This document shows, piece by piece, positions 52,463-62,083 of a stretch of 64,000 nucleotides of DNA. The DNA is from an uncultured Eisenbergiella sp. GTDB taxonomy: Bacteria; Bacillota; Clostridia; Lachnospirales; Lachnospiraceae. The DNA is taken from NCBI GenBank assembly GCA_910585455.1, contig CAJUEL010000003.1:88806-152805 (forward strand). Reading direction: 5' to 3'. Every line of letters starts with the position of its first letter. Position 1 is the stretch's first letter. Position numbers and translations under genes: made by a program. The notes beneath the pieces are model-generated. The model was given only the letters and a program-made list of their open reading frames with translations, was not told the origin of the DNA and ran no database searches.

Positions 52463-53055
52463 AGCGCCGCAATCAGCCTTCTGATTTCCGCTAGAATATC
52501 TTCCAAATGCAGTGCTTCAAAATCCGTGGTGTCCACAACGATATGGGGACCGTTTGCCACAAAACGGTCCATTCCCCGGTCCCTGATTCCGGCAAGGAAG
52601 CTTTCGAAGGAAAGTGGGGCGACGGGATGGCCGGGGCCTCGTTCCGGGTAGCGGTCGTTTACGACGTGTCCGCGATGGCGCGCCGGGCTGCTCTCTCTTT
52701 TGATAAACCTTTCATAAACGGTATGGTAATCGCCGGTCAGCGTTATCGTGATCGCGGGGCAGGCATATTTTTCCAAAAGTGCAAGCAGCTCTTTGCGGGA
52801 GACGTTTTCAAAATTGTTTTCCAGAATGAAGGGCTGTCCGTTTTTCATGAGCTGCTCTGCCGCATCATACATGATCCGCATGCTGGCAATGCCCAGCTTT
52901 ACCTTTTCCTCCCGGGAAGAAAAGCCGACAGTGTCATATAGCAGCTCCTTGATGTGGTCCTTGGAAAAGACCGGGAGAAAAAGCTGCTTTGCGAGATAAT
53001 CCGCCAGGGTGCTTTTCCCGGCGGCGGGGATGCCGGTGACTAAAATGCAGTACAT
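52459..53055 (-). CDS. P-loop kinase of the AAA/zeta-like family
   Basis: The product has 198 residues. ATG at 53055 (minus) follows AGGAGGG. Walker A is LVTGIPAAGKSTLADYL at the N-terminus, with a Walker B-like acidic segment and a HRGHVVND/RYPERGPGH region. Such small kinases phosphorylate nucleotides, sugars or proteins. Substrate unknown. Its stop overlaps the M24 stop by 4 nt on the opposite strand. Confidence 0.6.
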   Translation of the reverse strand: MYCILVTGIPAAGKSTLADYLAKQLFLPVFSKDHIKELLYDTVGFSSREEKVKLGIASMRIMYDAAEQLMKNGQPFILENNFENVSRKELLALLEKYACPAITITLTGDYHTVYERFIKRESSPARHRGHVVNDRYPERGPGHPVAPLSFESFLAGIRDRGMDRFVANGPHIVVDTTDFEALHLEDILAEIRRLIAAL

Positions 53056-53183
53056 ATTTTTTTCCCTCCTGTAAAAAGTGCGGGTGACCGTAAGAAAACG
53101 GGACTGTGTTTAATGTAGAGAATGCCACGATACCTGCACGCGTGGGGTTTATGGTTTTGGTGAAAAAGAAATGGCGGTTTTGG

Positions 53184-53960
53184 TCAGTTTTTTACTGCCA
53201 CCTCGCATGGAATGCCCAGCTCCTTTACCTGCCGCAGGAAGTCCTCTGAAATATTTTCATCCGTAATGAGCAGGTCATAATCCGTTATGGGGCATACCTG
53301 ATGAATGGAATTTCTGCCGATTTTTACGGAAGGATAAAGGCCGATGTTCATCGTGCTGCTTTCCATGACCGCCTTGCCGAAAGCGGCGCCGGCGCTGTCG
53401 TGGATGGACGCGCCGAAATCCAGGGACAGAGCGGCGTGAGAGAGGAAGGCTTTGTCGATCCGGAGGCTTTTAACCATGGAAATGGTGTAAAAATCGTGGC
53501 AGTTTCCCCGGTGGGACATCTCGCCGCCAAGAAGAATGACGCGGACATTTTCCTTCTTTCGTAAAACCTCAGCGATGGTCACGGAATTGGTCAGCACGGT
53601 CATTTCCGGATCGGCGGGCAGGTGTTGGGCCATATAGTAGCCGACGGAAGAGGGCGTGAGGTATATGACGTCCTGATTCTGGATGCAGGATGCGGCATGC
53701 AGAGCAATGGTCAGGTCCTCCTGCCGGATTTGTGTCAGATCCTCTGGATTGTAGGTTTTTTCCGGATAAACTCCCCTGGAGGTGGTGGCGATGGCGCCGC
53801 CGTGGGTTCTTTGCAGGAGTCCCCTGCTTTCCAAAAAGCGCAGATCCCTTCTGGCGCAGTCCGCAGAGATGTGATAGAGCGACTGAATTTCGGAAACCAG
53901 AATTCTGCCGGTTTCATTTACCCGTTTTACAATATCCTTCTGTCTTTCTTCCATAAACAT
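53184..53960 (-). CDS. DeoR family transcriptional regulator
   Basis: The product has 258 residues. The N-terminal winged HTH is EERQKDIVKRVNETGRILVSE with DNA-binding helix SADCARRDLRFLE, and RTHGGAI is the DeoR signature. The C-terminal sensor domain binds a phosphorylated sugar (VIYLTPSSVGYYMA, TVLTNSV). It probably controls a sugar-use gene nearby; the NahK-like kinase (54536) diverges from it. The minus-strand start has GGGGGA 8 nt upstream. Confidence 0.85.
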   Translation of the reverse strand: MFMEERQKDIVKRVNETGRILVSEIQSLYHISADCARRDLRFLESRGLLQRTHGGAIATTSRGVYPEKTYNPEDLTQIRQEDLTIALHAASCIQNQDVIYLTPSSVGYYMAQHLPADPEMTVLTNSVTIAEVLRKKENVRVILLGGEMSHRGNCHDFYTISMVKSLRIDKAFLSHAALSLDFGASIHDSAGAAFGKAVMESSTMNIGLYPSVKIGRNSIHQVCPITDYDLLITDENISEDFLRQVKELGIPCEVAVKN

Positions 53961-54107
53961 GTCAGGTTCCCCCTTTCGATGCTTGCGTGATTATTCTTGT
54001 TTGTATTTTATTATAATTGATTTTTGCCTTTTTGCAATATTTTTTTGCTGGCTGCAAAATGACTTACGAAAAGCTTTGGTTCTGTTTACAGGTAATGTTC
54101 TCTGTCC

Positions 54108-54240
54108 GCCCATCTTTTCGCCGCTCCTTGTCCCGTCTGCATCGTTCGACCTTTTTCCCCACCCTGTGGAGACCAACTTCCCAGGTGACAGTTCACGGTG
54201 CCGCCGAATGCGGTCTACCAGCGGTGCCGCGAAAAGTAAC
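54108..54240. repeat. Diverged half-copy of the 41-kb palindrome with GTTAC end
   Basis: GCCCATCTT-TTCGCCGCTCCTTGTCCCGTCT (54108 onward) matches the right arm of the palindrome at 41049. It ends in CCGCGAAAAGTAAC (54227-54240), a copy of the terminal CCGTGAAAAGTA sequence. Only one arm is present here, so it is a half-copy. Confidence 0.65.
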
Positions 54241-54309
54241 CCTTCCCGGTCAGAAATGGTAACAAGGCTTCTTTTTATTACTGTTCAGACGGCGAAATAT
54301 ATGATATAA

Positions 54310-54405
54310 TGAGCGTTAGCGAGAAGAACATGCTTGCATGTTCGGCGAGCGGCGAATGGCGATCACAGACGTGGACGTCTGTGATCTGCTGTGTTGTAGC
54401 GCTCA
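54310..54405. repeat. Three-way hairpin element upstream of the kinase gene
   Basis: The outer stem GAGCG (54311-54315) pairs with CGCTC (54400-54404). The first hairpin is GAACATGC (54326-54333) with GCATGTTC (54336-54343). The second is GATCACAGACG (54361-54371) with CGTCTGTGATC (54376-54386). TATAAT (54305-54310) just upstream could be its -10. It could be a small RNA or an intergenic repeat. Otherwise 53961-54535 contains no gene. Confidence 0.65.
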
Positions 54406-54535
54406 CATTTCTTTTGCGGGCTGTGAAAGGATATGATCTTTGCGGCAGTTGGCCGGCAACGGTGTATACATGGCTATCCGGTTAAATGCCTGCGGGAATG
54501 AAAACAGATGTAGAGAAACTCAGGAGGATATGGGG

Positions 54536-55645
54536 ATGGAACAGAGGGTGCAGGAATTACGGGATATGGTGGAGGAGCAGTTTGTGCTGCCGGGAAGGCT
54601 GACAGAGCTGAAGCCTTTCGGGAACGGACATATCAATGATACCTTTCTTGTGGTATGCGAAACGGAGGATGGGAAAAAGAGCCGCTATGTGCTGCAGCGT
54701 GTGAACAATGACGTTTTTAAGGACATGGACGGTCTGATGGACAATGTGGTGCATGTAACCGCTTTTTTAAGAAAAAAAATCGAAGCGGCGGGCGGCGATC
54801 CTGCGAGGGAGACGCTGACGGTCATTCCCACGAAGCAGGAGCGCTATTACATACACAGGGAGGATGGAAACTACAGACTTTATACCTGCATTGAAGATGC
54901 TTTTTGCATGGAAGAAGCGGAAAGCGTAGAAGATTTTTATAACAGCGCGGTCGCCTTCGGCAATTTCCAGCGTCTTTTGTCGGATTATCCGGCTTCGGAT
55001 CTGCATGAGACGATTCCTGATTTTCATAATACGGTGAGCCGTTTTGCCAATCTGAAAAAAGCTGTGGAGGAAGACGTGTGCGGGCGCAGAAAGGATGTGG
55101 AGCAGGAGATCGCCTTTGCGATGGAGCGGGAAGCGGATTGCCATGTGATCTGTGACGCGCTGGCGGAGGGCAGGATTCCTCTGCGTGTCACGCATAATGA
55201 TACGAAGCTGAACAACATCATGATGGATAACCAGACGAAAAAAGGCATTTGCGTCATCGATCTGGATACGGTAATGCCGGGGAGCGCGCTGTATGATTAC
55301 GGTGATTCCATCCGCTTTGGCGCGAGCACCGGCGCGGAGGATGAGCAGAATCTGGATCTGATTTCCTGCGATCTGGAGCTCTTTGAGGCGTATACGAAAG
55401 GCTTTATCGAGGGCTGCGGCGGTAGCCTCACAAAGGAGGAAATCCGCCTGATGCCGATGGGGGCAAAGCTGATGACGCTGGAGTGCGGCATGCGGTTTCT
55501 GACAGACCATTTGGAGGGGGATGTGTATTTCAAGATTCATCGTCCGGGGCACAATCTGGACCGGGCGCGGACACAGTTTAAGCTGGTCGCCGACATGGAA
55601 GCGAAATGGGAGCAGATGGCGGCAATCGTAGAGAAATATCTGTGA
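54536..55645 (+). CDS. NahK-like hexosamine kinase / aminoglycoside phosphotransferase family
   Basis: The product has 369 residues. ATG 54536 is chosen (AGGAGG 8 nt upstream; an ATG at 54530 is too close). Kinase motifs: HINDTFLVVC with the following substrate site, RVTHNDTKLNNIMMD (catalytic HND-x4-N) and VIDLDTVMPGSALYDYGD (metal-binding Asp). It resembles NahK/LnpB-type kinases of mucin or milk-oligosaccharide sugars. The neighbouring DeoR regulator is consistent. Substrate not proved. Confidence 0.75.
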   Translation: MEQRVQELRDMVEEQFVLPGRLTELKPFGNGHINDTFLVVCETEDGKKSRYVLQRVNNDVFKDMDGLMDNVVHVTAFLRKKIEAAGGDPARETLTVIPTKQERYYIHREDGNYRLYTCIEDAFCMEEAESVEDFYNSAVAFGNFQRLLSDYPASDLHETIPDFHNTVSRFANLKKAVEEDVCGRRKDVEQEIAFAMEREADCHVICDALAEGRIPLRVTHNDTKLNNIMMDNQTKKGICVIDLDTVMPGSALYDYGDSIRFGASTGAEDEQNLDLISCDLELFEAYTKGFIEGCGGSLTKEEIRLMPMGAKLMTLECGMRFLTDHLEGDVYFKIHRPGHNLDRARTQFKLVADMEAKWEQMAAIVEKYL

Positions 55646-56090
55646 CGCAACCCAGGCTCCCATTGCTGGCAATGGAATAGCAGACTGGCAGCGGGTTTTT
55701 TACCGACGATATCCGACAGGGAAATTCCGCCCAATTTCATACCGTTCTGCGCTGGCTCAAATGAGGGGAACCGGATTTGACAAAACGGTTCGCCTTTTGG
55801 GCGGGAACGGCATGAAACTGGGACGGGATTTTTTCGTTTTCAGGTGATCAGGTGGCAGCTGCGGCGCACAGCGGCAGGGATACAGCGGCTTTTTGAAAAT
55901 GACGGAAAAAGGTAAAAAATGGAATAAAATGACGGAATTCCTGCAAAATGGAGGCGTGCAACCTGAGGTTTACAGGAATTTTTGCAGATGCAACATGGAA
56001 TTGGTGGAAATTGACAGGGCGCAACCGTAGGATAGTGGGTGTAGAAAAGGCGCCGGGCATGGGAACCGGCGGTTGTGAAAGGAGAGAAAA
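55646..56090. other. Spacer without recognisable gene
   Basis: This spacer holds a short CCATTGC/GCAATGG hairpin (55660-55675) after the kinase stop. I see no open frame with a good ribosome site. A GGGAACCGG inverted repeat is present near 56056. The promoter of the XRE regulator should be here but is not evident. Confidence 0.4.
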
Positions 56091-56987
56091 ATGAATTTTG
56101 CGGAGAATTTGAGGGCGCTGCGGGAGAAAAACGGAATGACACAGGAGCAGCTGGCGGAGCGGATGGAGGTATCCCGTCAGACCGTATCGAAGTGGGAGGC
56201 GGGCGGCAGTTTTCCTGAGATGGAGAAGATGCTGCTTTTGACGGAGATTTTTGATTGTACCATGGATGGCCTCATGAAGGGAAATATGCAGCTGGAAAAT
56301 CGCAATGAGGCGAAGCTGTACGAAGCGCATGGAAGGCGTGTGGCGAGATTGGGGACGATGGCGACCTGCATCTGCATTTTGAGTCTTGCCGCCCAGGTGC
56401 TGGGGGAGTACATCAATCCTGGCTTTTTGGGGGAGAGCGGGCTGCCCTTTTTGCTCGGCGCGCTGCTCGGCACAGCTATCTGGGTGAGGCTTGGCATGGA
56501 ATCCAGCCATTTTCGGAAAAAGCATCCCTATATAGAGCCGTTTTTTTCGGAGGAGGAAAAGGAAGCCTTTCATCAGAAATATATGGGCAGCATGGTCTGG
56601 GGAATCGGCACGCTGATTGGCGGTGTGATCGTGACGGCAGCCCTCAGTACATTGCTGGACAAAACCAGGATGGAACTGTTGACCGGTTTTCTGTTTTTGA
56701 TAATGGTTGCAGTCGGTGTCTCTGTCATCGTGCATGCCGCACTGTTAGCGTCCATGTACAATGTGGAGGGCTACAACGCGGATAACGCCTGGGATATGTC
56801 GGAGGAAGGGAAGGAAAACGGCAGGCGGATCGGAACGGCATGCGGCGTGATCATGTTGATTGCGGTGCTCTGCTGTGTCGCGCTCACCATGACCCATTTT
56901 TCTAAAGTTTTTGCGGCAATTCCACTGGTGGTGGGCGGTATTCTCTGCGGCGTGGCAGCCCTCCTTTTGAACCGCCGGAGGGATTGA
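56091..56987 (+). CDS. XRE regulator with C-terminal membrane domain
   Basis: The product has 298 residues from ATG 56091 (GGAG). The N-terminal HTH is NFAENLRALREKNGMTQEQL (residues 2-21) followed by MEVSRQTVSKWEAGG. The rest has about five hydrophobic segments (around 90-105, 110-130, 170-195, 200-225 and 255-290). Such membrane-tethered Cro/CI proteins in Clostridia often respond to envelope stress. It stands just upstream of an alpha/beta hydrolase. Confidence 0.8.
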   Translation: MNFAENLRALREKNGMTQEQLAERMEVSRQTVSKWEAGGSFPEMEKMLLLTEIFDCTMDGLMKGNMQLENRNEAKLYEAHGRRVARLGTMATCICILSLAAQVLGEYINPGFLGESGLPFLLGALLGTAIWVRLGMESSHFRKKHPYIEPFFSEEEKEAFHQKYMGSMVWGIGTLIGGVIVTAALSTLLDKTRMELLTGFLFLIMVAVGVSVIVHAALLASMYNVEGYNADNAWDMSEEGKENGRRIGTACGVIMLIAVLCCVALTMTHFSKVFAAIPLVVGGILCGVAALLLNRRRD

Positions 56988-57052
56988 AGAGAGCGCCTGA
57001 ATATGTTACGATATATGGGATGCAAAGGGTTTGGAAGCTGGAAGGAGGAAGT

Positions 57053-58225
57053 ATGATTTATATAGAAGAAAAGGAGTTAGCTTTTTTCAGGGATGGCAAA
57101 CGAATATACGGAAAAGAGTTTATGCCTGTGGACGACACCGTTCTGGAAGCGGAGAAAGCGCCTGCGATCATTTTGAGCCACGGGTTCGGAGGCAGCGGCA
57201 GAGATATGGAGTTCTATTGCCGGGCATTTGTGCAAAAAGGCTATGTGGCATATTGCTTTGATTTCTGCGGAGGAAGTGTGGGGGAAACGGGCAGAAGCGA
57301 GGGCAGCAGCCTGGAGATGACGATTGAAACCGAGTGCCGGGATTTGCTGGCAGTATATGAAAGCGTCAAAGCGTTTCCCCATGTGGATGCCGGACGGATT
57401 TCCCTGATGGGAGGCAGCCAGGGCGGTTTCATTTCTGCCCTCGTGGCGGCAAGGCTGGGGGATGCGGTGGAAAACCTGATCCTTCTGTATCCGGCGCTGT
57501 GCATTCCCGATCATGCCCGTGCCGGACGGCTGGGCGGCGCCTGCTATGATGTAGAGCGGGTTCCAGAGGTCATTGTTTGTCCGAATCAGATGAAGCTGTC
57601 CCGCAGGTTTCATGAAGAAGTGGCGACGATGGATCCCTATCTGGAAATCGGAAAATATAAGGGGCGGGTTCTCCTGATGCACGGCATGCGGGATGAGATC
57701 GTAAACTACTCTTATGCGGTAAAAGCGAAGGAAACCTATGAAAAGGGACAGTGCTCCTTTATGCTGATGCGGGATGCCGGGCATGGCTTCAATGCGGGGC
57801 AGGATGAAAGCGCGGTCATCGCGATGGAGCATTTTCTGGACAAAAAGCGGGAGCTTCTCACAATCCACGTGATCATCACGGGAACGGAAATCCTGGTTGA
57901 TAGAGAACAATATCAGGAAAGGGCGGTCCGCTTTGTGGGGTACTGTGATAATGAGCTGTTCCGGGGGACGATCCTTCCGGAAGGGCTGGATGTACAGAAG
58001 CAATACGGTGACGAACCTGCAATCCTGAAAGCGGAGTATACGCTGGTGGGAAGGGATTGCGAAATGAAAGAATGCTCCATTCATATCGTGAATCAGAAAA
58101 AAGGCTCCCGCTATAAACCGGAGCTCACCACCGACAGCGAAGCGCTGTCCTGGCTGAGCGATCTTGATCTGACCGCCGCTCTGGAGGGCTTCCCGGGCGG
58201 TCTGACGGTAAGGATTTTCGGCTAA
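57053..58225 (+). CDS. Alpha/beta hydrolase
   Basis: The product has 390 residues from ATG 57053 (AAGGAGG). The nucleophile is Ser in LMGGSQGGFISAL, the oxyanion loop in LSHGFGGSGRDME, and the acid and His in HGMRDEIVNY and DAGHGFNAG. It has no signal peptide. A C-terminal extension of about 100 residues has no known domain. Probably an esterase or peptidase. Confidence 0.8.
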   Translation: MIYIEEKELAFFRDGKRIYGKEFMPVDDTVLEAEKAPAIILSHGFGGSGRDMEFYCRAFVQKGYVAYCFDFCGGSVGETGRSEGSSLEMTIETECRDLLAVYESVKAFPHVDAGRISLMGGSQGGFISALVAARLGDAVENLILLYPALCIPDHARAGRLGGACYDVERVPEVIVCPNQMKLSRRFHEEVATMDPYLEIGKYKGRVLLMHGMRDEIVNYSYAVKAKETYEKGQCSFMLMRDAGHGFNAGQDESAVIAMEHFLDKKRELLTIHVIITGTEILVDREQYQERAVRFVGYCDNELFRGTILPEGLDVQKQYGDEPAILKAEYTLVGRDCEMKECSIHIVNQKKGSRYKPELTTDSEALSWLSDLDLTAALEGFPGGLTVRIFG

Positions 58226-58238
58226 AAACAGTTTCACT

Positions 58239-58282
58239 ATTGTGCCTGTCCAAACGGGGAAAACCGGGAGGGCAGGCACAAT
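58239..58282 (+). terminator. Hairpin after the hydrolase gene
   Basis: ATTGTGCCTGTCC pairs with GGCAGGCACAAT (58239-58251 with 58271-58282). A perfect 12-bp TTGGAAAAATTT hairpin (58353-58379) follows in the spacer to 58573. Confidence 0.6.
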
Positions 58283-58512
58283 GTTGATTCTACCCTTGTC
58301 CGAGAGAAAAACAGAGGAAATGGGCGCCTTCATGTACAGTATTCATCAAAAATTGGAAAAATTTAAGAAATTTTTCCAAAACATATCGGGATTTCAGAAA
58401 GGATTCCCGTATACAATGTATGAGGCTGACAGGAAAAAGACGGAGGCGAGAAGAATCCTGTCTGAAATGCCACACCCACGCAGGATGGACTTTCGCAGCC
58501 AACAACTTTTTC

Positions 58513-58558
58513 TTGACAAATGCGTCATACAGTATTATTGTATTAGAAGAATAATACA
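58513..58558 (+). promoter_or_regulatory. MacAB promoter with palindromic operator
   Basis: TTGACA (58513-58518), 17-nt spacer and TATTGT (58536-58541). TGTATTA (58539-58545), a 6-nt gap and TAATACA (58552-58558) form a perfect palindrome over the -10 and start site. It suits a dimeric repressor, such as a GntR/YtrA-type protein; no such gene is adjacent. The exporter genes follow directly. Confidence 0.7.
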
Positions 58559-58573
58559 GAAAGGGATGAATAT

Positions 58574-59263
58574 ATGGGTGCTCTGGTGGAAGTGAAGGAT
58601 GTCTGCAAGATTTACAACCCCGGCGAAAATGAAGTGCGGGCGCTGGATCATGTGGATGTGACGATTGATGAAAATGAGTTTGTGGCGATCATCGGCCATT
58701 CCGGATCGGGAAAATCCACGCTGATGAACATGCTGGGCTGTCTGGATGTGCCCACCAGCGGTTCCTATTTTTTGCACGGGCAGGACGTATCCTCCATGAG
58801 TGACGACGAGCTTTCCGACATCCGGAACAAGGAAATCGGATTCATTTTTCAGGGCTTCAATTTGATTCCGAACCTGACGGCGGAAGAAAATGTGGAGCTG
58901 CCCCTCATATATCGGGGAGTGGGACGCAGGGAGCGAAAAGAGCTGGCACAGAGAGCGCTCACGAAGGTCGGTCTGGAAAAGCGGATGCACCATAAGCCAT
59001 CGGAAATGTCCGGCGGACAGCAGCAGAGGGTGGCGATCGCCCGGGCCATCGCACAGGCGCCGCCGGTTATTTTGGCGGATGAGCCGACCGGCAATCTGGA
59101 TTCCAATTCCACGAGGGAGATCATGGACATTTTGCGGCAGCTGCACCGGGAGGGACGGACTGTCATCCTGATCACCCACGATAATGAAATCGCCGCCCAG
59201 GCAAAACGGGTCATCCGCATCAGGGACGGCAAGGTGGAAGAGGATACGGCGGCGAAGGAATGA
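58574..59263 (+). CDS. ABC transporter ATPase, MacB/LolD type
   Basis: The product has 229 residues from ATG 58574 (AAAGGGA). Walker A is GHSGSGKSTLMN (38-45), Q-loop GFIFQGFNL, ABC signature SEMSGGQQQRVAIARA, Walker B ILADEPTGNLD and H-loop ITHDNEIA. It powers a tripartite export system with the following two genes. The operon is promoter-proximal. Confidence 0.95.
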   Translation: MGALVEVKDVCKIYNPGENEVRALDHVDVTIDENEFVAIIGHSGSGKSTLMNMLGCLDVPTSGSYFLHGQDVSSMSDDELSDIRNKEIGFIFQGFNLIPNLTAEENVELPLIYRGVGRRERKELAQRALTKVGLEKRMHHKPSEMSGGQQQRVAIARAIAQAPPVILADEPTGNLDSNSTREIMDILRQLHREGRTVILITHDNEIAAQAKRVIRIRDGKVEEDTAAKE

Positions 59264-59290
59264 TAGATTTTATCAGGGAGGAATCAAAGC

Positions 59291-60841
59291 ATGAGTGAAG
59301 AAAACAACACACTGTCCGTTGCAGACAGCGCTGTAGAAGCGGAGAGCGGGAAAAAGAAAAGAGGCCGGAAAAAGGAAAAGAGCGCGTCCGGCGCGAAAAA
59401 GAAATTTAAGAAAAGATACCTGGCGATCGGTGTGGCAGCGGTGCTGGTCATCGGATATTTCTTTTTTTCCAGGGCGACTGCGGGTCCTACGGTCATGCCG
59501 GTGAGCTGCACGAGCGCCTACACGGGAGACGTGGAGGAGAATATATCCGCCAGCGGTAAGGTGGGCAGCGCGAAAACGAAAACTTACTTTGCGCCGGTGG
59601 GCGCGAGGATCGACAGCCTGCAGGCGGTGGTGGGTGATGAGGTGAAGGCAGGGGATTTGCTGGTTTCCTTTGACACATCTCAGCTGGAGCTGGAAAAAAC
59701 AAAGGCGGATCTGCAGGTATCCCAGGCATCGAACAGCTATAAAAGCGCGCTGCAGGAGAGCAATGAGAATCAGAGCGATTATGCTGACGCTTCCCTGGGT
59801 CTGGACGAGCTCAAGGTCATGGAGGAAAACCAGAAGCAGTATGTGCAGGGCTTAAAATATGAGCTGGAAGATGATATGGCAGCGAAAAAGCAGGATTTGT
59901 ACGAATGGGATAAAAAGCTGCAGCAGGAGTTAAATTATCAGAACCGGGAATTGGCAAACGCAACTCCGGGCAGCGAGGCGGCCGACAACATTCAGGATAT
60001 CATCGATAACGTGACCAGCCAGCGCAGCGATGTGCAGAACGAGCTGAGCATGCTGGATAATGATGAAAACATCAAGCAGAAGCATCGTCAGATTGATTTT
60101 GAGGAAAAAAAGCTGAGCGATATGACGGAGGAGATTTCCCGCCGGGAATCCAAACAAAGCGCCTCGGAAGCGGGCATCATGAACGGCTATTCGAAGCAGG
60201 AAAGGCAGATTGGCGTGGAGAGCGCGGGCGTTTCCGCACAGGAGGCGGCGGATGAGCTGACGATCGCGCAGGCTGGCGTTGTGGCAGAGTTTGACGGCAT
60301 TGTGACGGAGGTTTCCGCGGTGGAAGGCGCAACCGTAGCGGAGGGGACGCAGCTTTTCACCATCGAGAGCAATCAGGATGTGAAGGTGACGGTGGAGCTG
60401 GGCAAGTATGATCTGGAAAAGGTGAAGGAAGGACAGGAAGCGGAGCTCGTGATCGCCGGCGCCACCTATCAGGGCAGGGTGGAGAAAATCAACCGGATGG
60501 CGCAGGTCAACCAGCAGAACACGCCGGTGGTCAAAGCGGACATCACTGTGACAAACCCGGACAGCGGCATTTTTCTGGGAGTGGAAGGCAAGGCGGAAAT
60601 CCATACGGCGAAATCAGAAGGGGCGGTTTTAGTGCCCTATGAAGCGGTCAACACGGATAAGGACGGAGATTTTTGCTATGTGGTGACAGAGGGGATTGTG
60701 GAAAAGCGGCGCATTGTGACGGGTATTTCCAACGATACCGAGGTGGAAATCAAAGAAGGAATTGCAGCAGGTGATGTGGTGGTCATCGCTTCCGGCGTGA
60801 ATCTGGAAGAGGGAATGCAGGTCATGCCTGTCATCCAGTAA
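59291..60841 (+). CDS. MacA-like periplasmic adaptor (HlyD family)
   Basis: The product has 516 residues from ATG 59291 (GGGAGG). A Lys-rich cytoplasmic N-terminus is followed by one membrane helix (RYLAIGVAAVLVIGYFFFS, residues 39-57). The first lipoyl half (GDEVKAGDLLVSFDT), a long coiled coil (about 140-300) and the second lipoyl half (AEFDGIVTEVSAVEGATVAEG) follow, then a barrel domain ending EEGMQVMPVIQ. In Firmicutes the adaptor works with a MacB-type permease. It is located 28 nt after the ATPase gene. Confidence 0.9.
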   Translation: MSEENNTLSVADSAVEAESGKKKRGRKKEKSASGAKKKFKKRYLAIGVAAVLVIGYFFFSRATAGPTVMPVSCTSAYTGDVEENISASGKVGSAKTKTYFAPVGARIDSLQAVVGDEVKAGDLLVSFDTSQLELEKTKADLQVSQASNSYKSALQESNENQSDYADASLGLDELKVMEENQKQYVQGLKYELEDDMAAKKQDLYEWDKKLQQELNYQNRELANATPGSEAADNIQDIIDNVTSQRSDVQNELSMLDNDENIKQKHRQIDFEEKKLSDMTEEISRRESKQSASEAGIMNGYSKQERQIGVESAGVSAQEAADELTIAQAGVVAEFDGIVTEVSAVEGATVAEGTQLFTIESNQDVKVTVELGKYDLEKVKEGQEAELVIAGATYQGRVEKINRMAQVNQQNTPVVKADITVTNPDSGIFLGVEGKAEIHTAKSEGAVLVPYEAVNTDKDGDFCYVVTEGIVEKRRIVTGISNDTEVEIKEGIAAGDVVVIASGVNLEEGMQVMPVIQ

Positions 60842-60864
60842 GGCAGTCATGGAAGGAGGATGGC

Positions 60865-62076
60865 ATGTCACAGTTTTGGGAATATTTAAAAATTGCCCTG
60901 ATGAACATAAAAAGCAATAAGGGCAGATCTTTTCTGACCATGCTCGGCATCATCATCGGCATTTCCTCCGTGATCATGATCATTTCCGTGGGAAACGGCA
61001 TCAAGGCGGAGATCAACGGAGAGCTGAATGATATGGCGGGCGGTCAGGTCGCCCTCTACGTGAACAACAGTCAGGGAGACAATCCGGTCTATTTTACGGA
61101 GGAGGATTTTGAAGCGATCAACGAACAGGTGGACCACGTTATGGGGGTGACGCCGGTTTATACGCTCTATGGCACTACCAGCACCAGAAAGGGAAGCACG
61201 AGCCTTTACATTTCCTGCGGTACGGCGGGAATGGAATACTACAGCAAGGACCCCATCGTGCGGGGAAGATTTTTTTCGGAAAGCGATTATTACGGGGCAA
61301 AACGGGTCTGCGTGATTCCGGAAAGCGCCGCCAGACAGCTGTTTGGCAATACGGATGTGGTCGGCATGACGGTGGAGGTGGACATATATGGCGTTTCACA
61401 GGATTTTACGATCGTGGGCATCCGCAAGGACAGCGCTGCGGGGCTGGTCAATATGATGAACGGCAATATGCTCACGATGGAGATCCCGCTGTCCGTCATC
61501 GAAACCTTCGGTTTTTACATCGGCGAGTTTGAACAATGCTATATCATGGGAGAAAGCAATGAGTACGCAAGCCAGATCGCGCAGGACAGTGTGGCGCTGA
61601 TGGAGCGGCGGCACAAGGTCAGGGGCGAGGGCGTCATTATGGTGGAAAGCTTCAATGACGCGCTGGCGCAGGTGAATTCGGTGCTGGGATATGTTACCGC
61701 TTTCGTCGTGCTGGTGGCGGCGATTTCTCTGCTGGTGGGCGGCATCGGCGTCATGAATATCATGCTCGTGTCGGTTACGGAGCGCACGAGGGAGATCGGC
61801 ATCCGGAAATCTCTGGGCGCGCGGACGGCATCGATTTTGTTCCAGTTTCTTTCGGAGTCGGCAATCATCACGCTGTTGGGCGGTCTGATAGGGATCACGC
61901 TGGGCGTGCTGGGCGCAAACGGGATCTGCTCTTTGATCGGTTTTTCCGCGCAGGTGAAGGTGAGCACCGTGCTGGGCGCATCCCTGTTTTCTTCGGCGGT
62001 TGGCATTTTCTTCGGCATTTATCCTGCCAGAAAGGCCGCGAGGATGAGCCCTATCGACGCGCTGCGCCACGAATAG
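60865..62076 (+). CDS. MacB-like permease, FtsX domain
   Basis: The product has 403 residues from ATG 60865 (GGAGG). An N-terminal membrane helix (LTMLGIIIGISSVIMIISVG) is followed by an extracellular MacB domain, then three C-terminal membrane segments with the FtsX core (GGIGVMNIMLVSVTERTREIG) and PARKAARMSPIDALRHE at the end. It completes the ATPase-adaptor-permease operon. A long inverted repeat starts 8 nt behind the stop. Confidence 0.95.
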   Translation: MSQFWEYLKIALMNIKSNKGRSFLTMLGIIIGISSVIMIISVGNGIKAEINGELNDMAGGQVALYVNNSQGDNPVYFTEEDFEAINEQVDHVMGVTPVYTLYGTTSTRKGSTSLYISCGTAGMEYYSKDPIVRGRFFSESDYYGAKRVCVIPESAARQLFGNTDVVGMTVEVDIYGVSQDFTIVGIRKDSAAGLVNMMNGNMLTMEIPLSVIETFGFYIGEFEQCYIMGESNEYASQIAQDSVALMERRHKVRGEGVIMVESFNDALAQVNSVLGYVTAFVVLVAAISLLVGGIGVMNIMLVSVTERTREIGIRKSLGARTASILFQFLSESAIITLLGGLIGITLGVLGANGICSLIGFSAQVKVSTVLGASLFSSAVGIFFGIYPARKAARMSPIDALRHE

Positions 62077-62083
62077 GAGGACG

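Noticed and set aside
57077..58333. 418-residue open frame antisense to the alpha/beta hydrolase
   Set aside because: It is a shadow frame of a GC-richer gene with intact catalytic motifs on the plus strand.
58332..58595. 87-residue open frame across the exporter promoter
   Set aside because: It lacks a properly spaced ribosome site and runs through a consensus promoter and palindromic operator.
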